Assembly (NCBI GenBank): GCA_031366885.1
Contig: JANLPB010000340.1
Location: 1 to 20,956, forward strand
Length of the DNA stretch: 20,956 bases
From: UBA668 sp031366885
Lineage (GTDB): Bacteria; Actinomycetota; Acidimicrobiia; Acidimicrobiales; Ilumatobacteraceae
Direction of reading: 5' to 3'
Part shown: positions 1-7,762 of the stretch, in pieces
Layout of the letters: the number at the start of each line of letters is the position of its first letter
How positions within the stretch are numbered: position 1 is the stretch's first letter
Notes under the pieces: generated by a model
The model's database searches: none
Told to the model about the DNA's origin: nothing
Seen by the model: the letters and a program-made list of their open reading frames with translations, nothing else
Position numbers and translations under genes: made by a program

Positions 1-492
1 CGTGAACTTCACCGGGCCCAACGCCCGCTCGATCAGCCTGCCGAGCTGCACCAGCAGCAGCATGTTGAATGCAATGTGGATGATGCCGAAATGAATGAAC
101 CCGCTGGTGATGAGGCGGTACCACTCGTGGGTGTAATGAACAATGGTGCGGTTGAGCGCGAGATCTACATGCTTGTTGGTGACGTCGCCACCGAGCGTGC
201 TGGTATCAGTGGCGACCATCCACAGGAACACCAGCAGGTTGATGCCGACAATCGCATAAGTGGCGGGAGTGAGCACGCGTGAGTTGGCCAGCTGCACGCG
301 GGTCTTGACGTCTGGACGGGCGGCCTTCGCACAGTCCAGGCAATGCGAACCCACTGCCGCCTGCACCAGGCAATCGCTGCAGGCGGGTTTGCCGCATCGG
401 GTGCAGCTGCGGCCCGCCTCGCGATCGGGGTGACGGTAGCAACGGGTCAATGTGGGCGGTTCGGGCAACGACACGTCGGTCAGGCTATCCAT
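1..492 (-). CDS. Rhomboid-family intramembrane serine protease with N-terminal zinc ribbon (3' end outside window)
   Basis: The reading frame starts at ATG 492 and is open to the left edge, giving 164 residues. Residues 18-55 hold a cysteine/histidine cluster (CYRHP, CTRCGKPACSDC, CLDC) that resembles the B-box-like zinc ribbon placed ahead of many actinobacterial rhomboids. A hydrophobic helix follows at about 68-90, then HEWYRLITSGFIHFGIIH and AFNML, the classic rhomboid region with the conserved His and Asn of the second core helix. The GxSG serine and the later catalytic histidine would lie beyond the edge, so activity cannot be judged. The family cuts transmembrane substrates inside the membrane. 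The gene lies 22 bp after the CPBP gene on the same strand, so it is probably the last or a late gene of that operon. The Shine-Dalgarno site is weak. Confidence 0.9.
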   Translation of the reverse strand, partial: MDSLTDVSLPEPPTLTRCYRHPDREAGRSCTRCGKPACSDCLVQAAVGSHCLDCAKAARPDVKTRVQLANSRVLTPATYAIVGINLLVFLWMVATDTSTLGGDVTNKHVDLALNRTIVHYTHEWYRLITSGFIHFGIIHIAFNMLLLVQLGRLIERALGPVKFT

Positions 493-514
493 GCCGGTTC
501 GGCTGGTGGCCGCG

Positions 515-1162
515 TCAAAGGATCGCGTCCAGCCCGACGGCGACGATGACCAACACGATGATGAGGCCGTTGTAGACGGTGTGTGCAGCGGTCGATTCGA
601 GCGTCGCGAGTTGCTGGTCGACGTCGGTGCGATAGGAGCGCAGGTATACCCACATGAAGTACGCGCCACCGATGGACAGCGCCAGCGCGGCACCCAACGG
701 GATGCCGATGATCGCGTGGATCAGTCCGAACTGAACCACCTTCGCCGCGCGCCGCTGGCGCGACCAGCCTTGCGCGCCGGCGCGAAACATCCGTTCCTCG
801 GCGTATGCAAACAGCGGCAGCGCCGGCAGCAGGAGGCACATGAACGTGAGGGGAATGATCCACTCCCACACAGTTCCGACGGTGGCGTCGGTCTCACCGA
901 ACACCGGGTTGCCGGCGCCACCGAGCATTGACCACCATCCCCACGAAAGACCCGGAATCTGCATCAGCGCTGTCGCGACGGCGACGACAGTGGCGAGTAG
1001 GAGCGGCACCGGCCAGACGTGACGCCACCGAACTCGGTGCCATACCTGCGAGACGATGGAGCGACCTTCGGCTGACCGGGAGTGCCGCAACCCGGTGACG
1101 AGTCGGAACCCCATGAACCCGAGTACGGCGAACGTGAGAACGTTCGTCAGTTGATCGCTCAT
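515..1162 (-). CDS. CPBP (CAAX/Abi-type) intramembrane metalloprotease
   Basis: A 215-residue, very hydrophobic protein with about six membrane segments. All three CPBP signature motifs are visible in order: EExxxR (E122, E123, R127), FxxxH (F145, H149) and HxxxN (H194, N198). In the family (Rce1/Abi) these residues bind the metal and carry out intramembrane proteolysis, usually of prenylated proteins or peptides; no substrate can be read here. The ATG is only 3 bp after the stop of the GGDEF-EAL gene, which indicates translational coupling, and the rhomboid gene follows after 22 bp. Two unrelated intramembrane proteases in tandem behind a c-di-GMP protein is unusual. The sequence between the motifs is divergent, so a degenerate member is possible, but the motif spacing favours a working enzyme. 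Confidence 0.75.
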   Translation of the reverse strand: MSDQLTNVLTFAVLGFMGFRLVTGLRHSRSAEGRSIVSQVWHRVRWRHVWPVPLLLATVVAVATALMQIPGLSWGWWSMLGGAGNPVFGETDATVGTVWEWIIPLTFMCLLLPALPLFAYAEERMFRAGAQGWSRQRRAAKVVQFGLIHAIIGIPLGAALALSIGGAYFMWVYLRSYRTDVDQQLATLESTAAHTVYNGLIIVLVIVAVGLDAIL

Positions 1163-1165
1163 GCG

Positions 1166-3214
1166 TCAGTGTGTGGTGCGGTGGCCGAAGACGTCGGCTG
1201 CGGTGGGCTCACCGAGGAGGTGGCCTTGCACCAGATCGCAGCCCAACACGCGTAGGCGGCGCAGCTGGTCGGCGGACGTGACCCACTCGGCGACGACCTG
1301 CATGTCGAGTGCGTGAGCCAATTGGATGATTGCTCGCACGATCGGGTCGTCGTCGCCGCTGGTGCCCAGCATCCGGGCGACGGTGCCGTCCAGCTTCAGC
1401 ACGTCGGCTTCGCAAGTTCGCAGGGCAGTGAGCGATGAGATGCCGGTACCGAAGCTGTCCAGTGCCAACTGCACGCCGAAGCGACGCAGGGCCTGCATGG
1501 CGCGCAGGTTGCCCGGCTGACGGTCGTTGAGCGTGTCCTCGTCGAAATCCAGTGTGAGCTGATGAGGATTGAGCTCCATTTGGCGAACGGTAGCCAGGAC
1601 CCGCTCGACGAACGTGCCCTCTGCCAGCTGGCGTGCGGCGACGTTGATGTGGACGCTGAACCCGCGGTCGACAAGGCCGGCGTCGAGCCAGGCGCGGGTG
1701 TCGAGACAGGCTTGGCGGATGACCCACTCGCCGATCGGCACGATCACGCCGGACTCCTCGGCGAGGTGCAAGAACTGAGCCGGCAGCAGCGTGCCTTGCT
1801 CGGGATGGTCCCACCGCAACAGCGCCTCGGCGCCCGCAACACGGCCGCTGTGAGTGGAGATGATCGGCTGGTATGCCAAGCGCAGTTGGCCCGCCGCCAG
1901 CGCTCGTTCGAGCTCGTTCGAGAGCACCTTGTGGTGGCGCGACTCGGCACGCATTGCGTCGGTGTACAGCTCGCTGCGCGAGCGGCCGCGTCGCTTCGCC
2001 TGATACATCGCAATGTCGGCATTGCGGAGGAGTTCGATGCCGGCCTCTTGGCCGCTGATGCCCTCGACGTGTGCGGGGAGGCCGACGGCGACGCCCACGC
2101 TGACTGACAGCTCGACCTCCACCCCGTGCACCATGATGCGGCCGCTCAACGAGCTACGGATTCGCTCGGCAAGATCGAGTGCGGTGTGCTCGTCGATGTT
2201 GCCGTCGCACAGCACGACGAATTCGTCGCCGCCGATGCGCGCGACCACGTCAGAAGGGCGGGTGGCGTGCGCGATGCGGTGGGCGACCTGCGCGAGCAAG
2301 GCGTCACCGATCTCGTGGCCGACGGTGTCGTTGACGTCTTTGAGACGATCGACGTCCATGAACAAGATGGCGACATTGTTGCGCGTGCCGCGGATGCCAT
2401 CGAGCGCGTCTGCGGCTGTGCGCAGTAAGTGCAGGCGATTGGGCAGCCCGGTGAGGGGATCGTGGTTTGCCTGACGGGTGAGCTCGCTCTGCAGGTGTTT
2501 GGTGGCGGTGATGTCGCGTGCGACCCCACCCCAGTACTCGACGACACCGTCCGTCGATCGATGCAGCAACAGGTCGATGTCGAGGGTGCGTTGCAAACCG
2601 TCGGGCCCACGAAAACCCACTTCGCCGGACCATTTCGTGCTCTCACTACTGGCCATGACCTCGCGGGGCACCTGATCGCGGATGGCCTGCAGCAGCCCAC
2701 GGGCGGCGGCGTCACGAATGAGGTCGAGTTCGTGCTCCACCCCGAACAGACGTCGGGCGGCATCGTTGGTGTACACCGGGGCACCATTGCGGTCGAGAAT
2801 CAGGACGGCATCGTCGGTTGCGCCGACCACGCCCGACAGGCGGTCGAGGAGTTGCTGCTGGCCGACGCTTTCGGTGTGATCCAAGGCGGTGCCGCCGTAG
2901 CCCGTGACACGTCCGATTCCGTCGCGCTGGGCCGTGGCATCGATGCGCACCCAGGTCATGCGGCCCTCGCCGTGCCACACCCGGAACTCGAGCTGAATGT
3001 CGATGTCCGCTTCGATGCTGCGTCGCCACATCAGCTCTGCTGAAGCGCGATCCCCCGGATGGGCGTTCGCCCAGGGCGGCGAACCGATTGGCGAACCGGG
3101 GGACACCTGTACCAGCGCGCCAAAGGCTGCATTGGCCGCAGTGACGCGGCCATCGCGGTCGGCCTGAAAGAGGCCTACCGGCAACGAAGGGAGCAACTCG
3201 GTGATGTCCGCCAT
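1166..3214 (-). CDS. PAS-PAS-GGDEF-EAL cyclic di-GMP signalling protein, EAL domain degenerate
   Basis: This 682-residue protein has no membrane segment, so it is probably cytoplasmic. Two PAS-like sensor regions cover about 1-120 and 121-240. A GGDEF domain follows (about 245-415) with an intact GGDEF signature at 328-332 and an RxxD inhibitory site at 319-322 (RPSD), so diguanylate cyclase activity with product inhibition is likely. The EAL domain (about 425-675) keeps E463-A-L, the Asn in HINVAARQL, the Lys in VLKLD and the Gln in VQGHL. The usual DDFGTG is DSFGTG (S587), LEITE is LDFDE (D556), and AEGVE is AEWVT (W644, T646). Loss of the second Asp of DDFG, a metal/catalytic-site residue in characterised EAL phosphodiesterases, suggests weak or no c-di-GMP hydrolysis. 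The protein may be mainly a cyclase or a c-di-GMP binder. It lies 40 bp after the PEBP gene and 3 bp before the CPBP gene. Confidence 0.95.
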   Translation of the reverse strand: MADITELLPSLPVGLFQADRDGRVTAANAAFGALVQVSPGSPIGSPPWANAHPGDRASAELMWRRSIEADIDIQLEFRVWHGEGRMTWVRIDATAQRDGIGRVTGYGGTALDHTESVGQQQLLDRLSGVVGATDDAVLILDRNGAPVYTNDAARRLFGVEHELDLIRDAAARGLLQAIRDQVPREVMASSESTKWSGEVGFRGPDGLQRTLDIDLLLHRSTDGVVEYWGGVARDITATKHLQSELTRQANHDPLTGLPNRLHLLRTAADALDGIRGTRNNVAILFMDVDRLKDVNDTVGHEIGDALLAQVAHRIAHATRPSDVVARIGGDEFVVLCDGNIDEHTALDLAERIRSSLSGRIMVHGVEVELSVSVGVAVGLPAHVEGISGQEAGIELLRNADIAMYQAKRRGRSRSELYTDAMRAESRHHKVLSNELERALAAGQLRLAYQPIISTHSGRVAGAEALLRWDHPEQGTLLPAQFLHLAEESGVIVPIGEWVIRQACLDTRAWLDAGLVDRGFSVHINVAARQLAEGTFVERVLATVRQMELNPHQLTLDFDEDTLNDRQPGNLRAMQALRRFGVQLALDSFGTGISSLTALRTCEADVLKLDGTVARMLGTSGDDDPIVRAIIQLAHALDMQVVAEWVTSADQLRRLRVLGCDLVQGHLLGEPTAADVFGHRTTH

Positions 3215-3254
3215 CCTTACTTGGTCGAAGTGATAGTTCAGTTATCGGCTTGCG

Positions 3255-3905
3255 CTACGGGCGACTAAAGGTGCCAGTCACATCGGCTTGTGCGGTTTCG
3301 GCGGTGGTAATTGCTGCTTCTAGTCCGTCCGCCGAGCTGCCATCTTCAAGGCCGGTAGCAGCGCCAAGATAGTGCACGGTGATGACGTAATCGTGCGTGG
3401 TGCCCGCGGGAGGGCACGGCCCGGTGTATCCGACGTCGCCAACCCCGTTGGTGGCCTCGTATGCGCCGACCGGAACGGTGGCCTCAGCGAGCGCAATTGT
3501 GCTCGCTGAAAGCCCGGCCAGCACCCAATGTGTGAACGTGGGGGCATCCAGGTCCTTCATCGTGATGGCGATCTCCACTGTGCCCGCAGGTGCGGCGGTC
3601 CAAGAGAGCGCCGGAGCCAGATTCTGCCCATCGCAGGTGTAGCGGGCGTCGATGACGCCACCGTCTTGCCACGGTGCGATTGCCTGCGGCGGTGCTGCTG
3701 CCGGCAGCGTCGACGTGCTCGGGATCAGCGGGTTTGACGCCTCGGGGTCGATCAGTGTGGGGTCGTCGGGTGCGACGGTCGCGGGCGCCGAAATCGATGC
3801 ATTCTGGTCAGCGCGTGCAGGGCGTAGGGTCCGGCCATCCGAGCGGCACCCGCCAGCGGTGATGATCAGCAGGCAGGTTGTCGTCAGCAGTACCACTCGT
3901 CGCAC
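3255..3905 (-). CDS. YbhB/YbcL-like PEBP (Raf kinase inhibitor-like) lipoprotein
   Basis: A 216-residue protein starting at GTG 3905. A short signal peptide ends in a lipobox, TAGGC, with C20 as the lipidated cysteine. A Pro/Ser/Thr/Ala-rich linker to about residue 75 would hold the domain off the membrane. The rest matches the PEBP fold: DGQNLAPALSW, DLDAP followed by THWVLAGL, and GYTGPCPPAGTTHDYVITV, which are the ligand-pocket motifs of the YbhB family. The biochemical role of bacterial PEBP proteins is poorly defined; phosphoryl-ligand binding is the family expectation. It is the first gene of the leftward operon that continues into the c-di-GMP protein and the two intramembrane proteases. 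A TAAGCT hexamer on the coding strand ends 6 nt before the GTG, which fits a leaderless transcript and supports this start. Confidence 0.88.
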   Translation of the reverse strand: MRRVVLLTTTCLLIITAGGCRSDGRTLRPARADQNASISAPATVAPDDPTLIDPEASNPLIPSTSTLPAAAPPQAIAPWQDGGVIDARYTCDGQNLAPALSWTAAPAGTVEIAITMKDLDAPTFTHWVLAGLSASTIALAEATVPVGAYEATNGVGDVGYTGPCPPAGTTHDYVITVHYLGAATGLEDGSSADGLEAAITTAETAQADVTGTFSRP

Positions 3906-3911
3906 TCCGGC

Positions 3912-3917
3912 AGCTTA
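3912..3917 (-). promoter_or_regulatory. -10 element of the PEBP/c-di-GMP operon, leaderless type
   Basis: TAAGCT on the minus strand ends 6 nt before GTG 3905. It is 33 bp from the divergent mca -10, so the two promoters share a 57-bp region. Confidence 0.45.
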
Positions 3918-3950
3918 GGTGGCGGCAGGCGTCATATGGGGTGCAGCAGA

Positions 3951-3956
3951 TATCGT
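3951..3956 (+). promoter_or_regulatory. -10 element of mca, leaderless type
   Basis: TATCGT fits the actinobacterial TAnnnT -10 and ends 6 nt before GTG 3963, so transcription would start at or next to the start codon. No -35 match is obvious. Confidence 0.45.
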
Positions 3957-3962
3957 GCCGAC

Positions 3963-4877
3963 GTGGATTCTCAGCCTCTTTGTGTGCTCACCCTGCATGC
4001 CCATCCCGACGACGAAGCGTCGAAAGGCGCACCCACGTTGGCGAAGTACCACGCCCAAGGTGTGCGCACTGTGCTGGTGTGTTGCACAGGCGGCGAAGAA
4101 GGCGACCTGCAGAATCCGGGCCTTCGCGCGCCGGGCCAGCCATTCCACGAACTGACCCCTGAGCAGGAGAAGGCCCTCCTTGCCGAGCTGCGGCCGCACG
4201 AATTGGCTCGCTCGGCCGAGATTATCGGCTTCGACGAGGTCGTCATGCTCGGCTACCGCGACTCGGGCATGCCCGACAGCGAAGCCAACAGTCACCCGGA
4301 CAGCTTCCACATGGCGCCGATGGATGAGGCCGTCGGGCGCTTGGTCGAGATCATTCGCCGCGAGCGGCCGCAGGTGCTCATCACCTATAGCGACGACCAG
4401 AGTGGCTACCTCCACCCCGATCACCTGAAGGTTCACGACATTTCCGGCCCAGCGTTCGACCGCGCCGGCGACCCGGCCTGGTACCCCGAACTCGGCGAGC
4501 CGTGGCAGCCCTCCAAGATGTATTACACGGTGTGGTCAAAGTCTCGCCTGATGGCCATCCATGAGGGAATGATCGTTCACCGCGGTGAGTCGCCCTACAA
4601 GCAGGACTGGCTCGATCGTCCAGGTCAGGACCATCGCATCACCACCCGTATCGATGTGGGCGAGTTCCTTTGGGCGCGCAGCGGAGCGTTGCGGGCGCAC
4701 GCCACCCAGGTCGACCCCGACGAGCCGTGGTGGTTCGGGCTCACCGACGAGCAGTTGGCCACGGTCTTTCCCTGGGAGGAATGGATCCTGGCCCGGTCAC
4801 TGGTCGGCACACCGGCCGAGGGCGATCTGGAGACCGACATCTTCGCCGGCGTTCGCAGCTCGGCAGACATGCTGTGA
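3963..4877 (+). CDS. mca: Mycothiol S-conjugate amidase (Mca), LmbE/PIG-L family
   Basis: The protein is 304 residues from GTG 3963. An upstream ATG at 3936 in the same frame adds nine unconserved residues. I prefer GTG because it aligns with known Mca N-termini and because TATCGT ends 6 nt before it. The zinc site is complete: HAHPDDE at 12-18 (H14, D17) and HPDH at 151-154. Other family landmarks are TGGEEGDLQNP, MLGYRDSGMP, GEPWQPSKMYY and LRAHATQVDP. Mca cleaves mycothiol conjugates of electrophiles and drugs into a mercapturic acid and GlcN-Ins, so it is a cytoplasmic detoxification enzyme. The paralogue MshB, which acts in mycothiol synthesis, is the main alternative. The C-terminal half and the length match Mca better. 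The next gene overlaps the stop by four bases. Confidence 0.9.
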   Translation: MDSQPLCVLTLHAHPDDEASKGAPTLAKYHAQGVRTVLVCCTGGEEGDLQNPGLRAPGQPFHELTPEQEKALLAELRPHELARSAEIIGFDEVVMLGYRDSGMPDSEANSHPDSFHMAPMDEAVGRLVEIIRRERPQVLITYSDDQSGYLHPDHLKVHDISGPAFDRAGDPAWYPELGEPWQPSKMYYTVWSKSRLMAIHEGMIVHRGESPYKQDWLDRPGQDHRITTRIDVGEFLWARSGALRAHATQVDPDEPWWFGLTDEQLATVFPWEEWILARSLVGTPAEGDLETDIFAGVRSSADML

Positions 4878-5104
4878 CCGGCATTCAATATCGGGTGGCA
4901 TTCGCGAAGAACGACGAGGCCGTCGAGGGTCCCGACGACGCCGACGTAGTCGTCTCAGTGGGCATCGCCGAGGCATCTCTGCCACCGGCGACTGCGTTCA
5001 TGCTGGGCAAGTTGAAGAACACAGGGCCGACTGGGCCGTTGTTCGCTGCCTTCCGCGACGGGTCGGCAGCGGCGGCGCTCAGCCGGCTCGCATCGCGTCC
5101 CTGA
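4874..5104 (+). CDS. Small SCP2-like protein overlapping mca
   Basis: A 76-residue protein whose GTG lies inside the mca stop (GTGA overlap), a strong sign of translational coupling. The N-terminal half reads as a strand-rich stretch (IQYRVAFAKNDEAVEGP, then ADVVVSVGIAEA). The C-terminal half has FMLGKLKNTGPTGPLF and AALSRLAS, which resembles the end of sterol-carrier-protein-2 (SCP2) lipid-binding domains. It is shorter than a full SCP2 domain (about 100 residues), so it is either a minimal version or an unrelated small fold. Its last 26 bp overlap tail-to-tail with the deacetylase gene on the other strand. Coupling to mca suggests that the two are made together; a shared function is only inference. 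Confidence 0.6.
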   Translation: MTGIQYRVAFAKNDEAVEGPDDADVVVSVGIAEASLPPATAFMLGKLKNTGPTGPLFAAFRDGSAAAALSRLASRP

Positions 5105-5930
5105 GGGCTCGATAGCCAACCAGCGTCGCGCCTGACTCGGCGAGCAGGGTGCGCAGTGTCGCGTCCGCGGTGACCAGCTCGTGATCGTCGATCCACAACG
5201 CGGCCGAGTCGGTGATGGCGCGGACCTCGGGGGTGTCGATGGCGGGTTGCACGTGGATCTCGGTCACGCCCGGGCGCAGGTTGCGCACCGCGTCGTAGAC
5301 TCGCTCGCGGCTGCCCGCCCGCCAGTCGTGATCGAAGTGGTCGGGGAACAGCACGCCTTCCTCGGCAGCCAGACGGCGAAAAGGGAAGCCGGCCTGCTCG
5401 GCCGTGATGGTGGAGGGCAGGCGAATGGGCAGCTTGAACTCGAACGCCAGCTCGAGATAGACGTCGAAGAATTCAGGCCGCAGCGTGATGACAGACAGAT
5501 GGGGAGCGAGGTGGGTGACATCGATGCCCCAAGCCGTCGCCCGTTCGATCTGGGCTCGACACTCGCGCAGCACCTCGGCAGGGTCGGCGTGCTGCCACAG
5601 ATCGTCGACGCTTCGCGGGAACCCGCCTTCACCCGAGAGTAGTGTCGGTGCGTGAGTAATCGGGCCGAAGCGGTATGCGTCGTGCTCGCAGTTGAGCGTG
5701 AGGTGCACGCCGATGTCATCGGTGGGCTGGCAGCGGTTGGCCGCATCGCGAGCCCACGGAGCAGGCACCATCAAGCTGGCGCAGGTGGCGACACCGTGGC
5801 GGATTGCGTCGAACACGCCTTCATTGGCGGCGTGGCAACTGCCGAGGTCGTCGCAAGAGATGATGACCACCCGGGCGTCGGACGCGTATCCCAGCCGTTC
5901 GACGAGTGGACGTTCAGCAAGAGTGCTCAT
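5079..5930 (-). CDS. YdjC/ChbG-like carbohydrate deacetylase
   Basis: A 283-residue protein from ATG 5930. The frame is open much further upstream, but that part is antiparallel to nothing conserved and overlaps the nuclease gene, so the internal ATG is the likely start. Family landmarks are VVIISCDDLGSCHAANEGVF near the N-terminus (D27, D28), GVHLTLNCEHDAYRFGP (H76) and VTHLAPHLSVITLRPEFF (H140, H144), the Asp/His metal site of the YdjC/ChbG/HpnK family. Members remove acetyl groups from N-acetylated sugars such as diacetylchitobiose; the true substrate cannot be told. The conserved Asp of the usual THxDxH is Ala here (THLAPH), a mild oddity. The start lies 11 bp after the nuclease stop, so the two are probably co-transcribed. 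The 3' end overlaps the SCP2-like gene by 26 bp. Confidence 0.8.
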   Translation of the reverse strand: MSTLAERPLVERLGYASDARVVIISCDDLGSCHAANEGVFDAIRHGVATCASLMVPAPWARDAANRCQPTDDIGVHLTLNCEHDAYRFGPITHAPTLLSGEGGFPRSVDDLWQHADPAEVLRECRAQIERATAWGIDVTHLAPHLSVITLRPEFFDVYLELAFEFKLPIRLPSTITAEQAGFPFRRLAAEEGVLFPDHFDHDWRAGSRERVYDAVRNLRPGVTEIHVQPAIDTPEVRAITDSAALWIDDHELVTADATLRTLLAESGATLVGYRALRDAMRAG

Positions 5931-5941
5931 CGCTGCGAACG

Positions 5942-6448
5942 CTATCCGCTGCAGCCAGCCCACAGGCCGGCGTTGGCGGCTTCGGCGTTGCGTGCGGCCA
6001 CTACGAAGTCGTTGGCGAACGCGACGTTCGGTGGGATGGTGAGCGGTCGCGCATAACCCTGGCTGATGATCTCCATGTTCACGAAGAGGCCGTCGCTGGT
6101 GCGATACACGTACGCGAGGAGCCGCCCGTACACGTCGCGCGCCTCGACATCGCGCTCGACGTGCAGCTCGGTGCCTTCGGGCAATAGCGACTTGGTGAAC
6201 GCCGTTGCCTCGGGCCCGAAGCACTGAACGGGTGTGTTGGGCTTCTTGGTCTCGGGCGTGTCGATGCCGATCAAGCGCACGCGTTCCTCGGTGCCGTCGA
6301 TCTCGATGCCGATGGTGTCGCCGTCGGTGATGTAGATGACTTTGGCGTTGGCAACCAGAGCACCCGGCGTCGTCGTCGGGGTGTCAGCATGCTTGTCGCT
6401 GCATGCGACAAGCATCGCCAGTAACCCGAGTAGCCGCCAACGCCCCAT
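5942..6448 (-). CDS. Thermonuclease (SNase-like) lipoprotein
   Basis: A 168-residue protein with a signal peptide and lipobox LVAC (C16), followed by a short Thr-rich linker and a staphylococcal-nuclease domain from about residue 32. The catalytic set is complete: DGDT (D42, D44), RVRLIGIDTPE (R58, D63, E66) and DVYGRLLAYVY (R109). These residues bind calcium and cleave DNA/RNA phosphodiesters in the family. The enzyme should sit on the outer face of the membrane, perhaps for nucleotide scavenging. It lies 58 bp after the thiolase gene. The sequence just ahead of the ATG has an inverted repeat (CGTTC 6454-6458 and GAACG 6464-6468) overlapping a near-match -10 (TAGAAC on the coding strand), so it may have its own promoter. 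The deacetylase gene follows after 11 bp. Confidence 0.9.
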   Translation of the reverse strand: MGRWRLLGLLAMLVACSDKHADTPTTTPGALVANAKVIYITDGDTIGIEIDGTEERVRLIGIDTPETKKPNTPVQCFGPEATAFTKSLLPEGTELHVERDVEARDVYGRLLAYVYRTSDGLFVNMEIISQGYARPLTIPPNVAFANDFVVAARNAEAANAGLWAGCSG

Positions 6449-6506
6449 CAGCCCGTTCTATCGGAACGCCAACCAATCTCACCCTCGACGATGTCCGGTG
6501 CCGGGC

Positions 6507-7685
6507 TTAGAGCCGTTCGATGATTGTGCCGGTTCCCAGACCGCCACCGCAGCACATGCTGATCAGGCCGTACTTGCCGCCCGTGCGCTCCAGCTCGTAC
6601 AGCGCCTTGGTGATCAGGAAGCCGCCCGTGCCACCCAGCGGGTGACCCAGTGCGATGGCGCCGCCATTGGGGTTGGTCTTGGCCGGGTCGGCGCCCAGTT
6701 CCTTCTGCCATGCGAGCACGACCGAGGCGAACGCTTCGTTGATCTCGAACACGTCGATGTCATCAATGGACAGACCGGTGCGGGCCAGCAGGCGCTGGGT
6801 GGCGTCGATGGGGCCGGTGAGCATCAGCACGGGGTCGACACCGACATTGCAGGTGTCGACGATGCGGGCACGGGCCTTCAATCCGAGCGCAGCAGCCTTC
6901 TCTTCGGTCATCAGAAGCACGGCGCTGGCGCCGTCGCTGATCTGCGAAGAGTTGCCGGCGGTGTGAACGCCGTTCTCACGACCGACCGGCTTCAGCGAGG
7001 CCAGCTTCTCCATCGTGGTCTCACGAAGGCCCTCGTCGCGGCTCACCGTGTGGACGGTGTCGGCCAGGCTGCCGTCTTCGTTGCGGTCGGGCGCATCCAC
7101 GGTGATGTACTGACCCGAGAAGCGATCCTCGGCCCACGCCTGTGCGGCACGCTGCTGGCTGGCGAAACCGAAGGCATCGGTGTCGTTGCGGGTGATGCCC
7201 CACTTGTCGGCAATGCGCTCGGCGCCTTCGAACTGCGAGGTCATCTCGTAGCGGCCGAAGTAGGTGGGGGGAATCGGAATGCCGAGACCGAAGGCCTTGT
7301 TGCCAGCAGCGCCGATCGGCACCCGGCTCATGGCCTCGACGCCACAGGCGAGTGCCACGTCGACGACACCACTGCCGACGAGGGCGGTGGCCAGGTTGGT
7401 GGCTTGCTGGCTGCTGCCGCACTGCGTGTCAACCGTGGTGGCGGCCGTGGTGAGCGGCAGCCCGGCGCTGAGCCACGCGGTCCGGGTGACGTTGAACGCT
7501 TGCTCGCCGACCTGGCTGACACAACCGCCGATGACTTGGTCGACGACGGCCGGATCGATTCCCGTGCGCTCGATGATGGCCTGCTGTACGGCGGCCAGTA
7601 CCTGGGCGGGATGGAGGGTGGACAGACCCCCGTTGCGCTTGCCGATGGGCGTGCGGACGGCGTCGACGATTACTACGTTGCTCAT
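6507..7685 (-). CDS. Acetyl-CoA acyltransferase (thiolase), FadA6-like
   Basis: A 392-residue protein, full length for a thiolase. The nucleophile C89 lies in DTQCGSSQQAT. NEAFASVV, GGAIALGHPLGGTGG (H348) and MCCGGGLGTG (C378) supply the other active-site elements. The enzyme cleaves 3-ketoacyl-CoA with CoA, or condenses acyl-CoAs in reverse, in the cytoplasm. Overall wording (the CGSSQQA block, SQISDGASAVLL, LTGPI, TIIERL end) resembles actinobacterial steroid-side or ring-degradation thiolases such as FadA6, but no neighbouring steroid genes confirm this, so the substrate stays open. TAGGCT on the coding strand ends 6 nt before the ATG, which points to a leaderless transcript. It diverges from the NAD+ diphosphatase gene. 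Confidence 0.93.
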   Translation of the reverse strand: MSNVVIVDAVRTPIGKRNGGLSTLHPAQVLAAVQQAIIERTGIDPAVVDQVIGGCVSQVGEQAFNVTRTAWLSAGLPLTTAATTVDTQCGSSQQATNLATALVGSGVVDVALACGVEAMSRVPIGAAGNKAFGLGIPIPPTYFGRYEMTSQFEGAERIADKWGITRNDTDAFGFASQQRAAQAWAEDRFSGQYITVDAPDRNEDGSLADTVHTVSRDEGLRETTMEKLASLKPVGRENGVHTAGNSSQISDGASAVLLMTEEKAAALGLKARARIVDTCNVGVDPVLMLTGPIDATQRLLARTGLSIDDIDVFEINEAFASVVLAWQKELGADPAKTNPNGGAIALGHPLGGTGGFLITKALYELERTGGKYGLISMCCGGGLGTGTIIERL

Positions 7686-7691
7686 GCGGGC

Positions 7692-7697
7692 AGCCTA
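7692..7697 (-). promoter_or_regulatory. -10 element of the thiolase gene, leaderless type
   Basis: TAGGCT on the minus strand ends 6 nt before ATG 7685. No clear -35. Confidence 0.45.
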
Positions 7698-7748
7698 CGA
7701 GGGCGCTCCTGTCGCAGCAGAGCCGAAGGCGTGTGACGGGTGATCGCC

Positions 7749-7754
7749 TACGGT
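7749..7754 (+). promoter_or_regulatory. -10 element of the NudC gene, leaderless type
   Basis: TACGGT ends 8 nt before ATG 7763. This decides in favour of that ATG over the in-frame GTG 7733. Confidence 0.45.
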
Positions 7755-7762
7755 GGCCGGCA

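Noticed and set aside
5931..6224. N-terminal extension of the deacetylase
   Set aside because: It overlaps the nuclease gene entirely, is Arg/Ala-rich shadow sequence, and the YdjC/ChbG domain begins just after ATG 5930.
6336..7736. A 466-codon open frame on the plus strand opposite the thiolase gene
   Set aside because: It is the antisense shadow of a clear thiolase with all active-site motifs. Its translation is low-complexity Gly/Ala/Val/Asp and matches no family.
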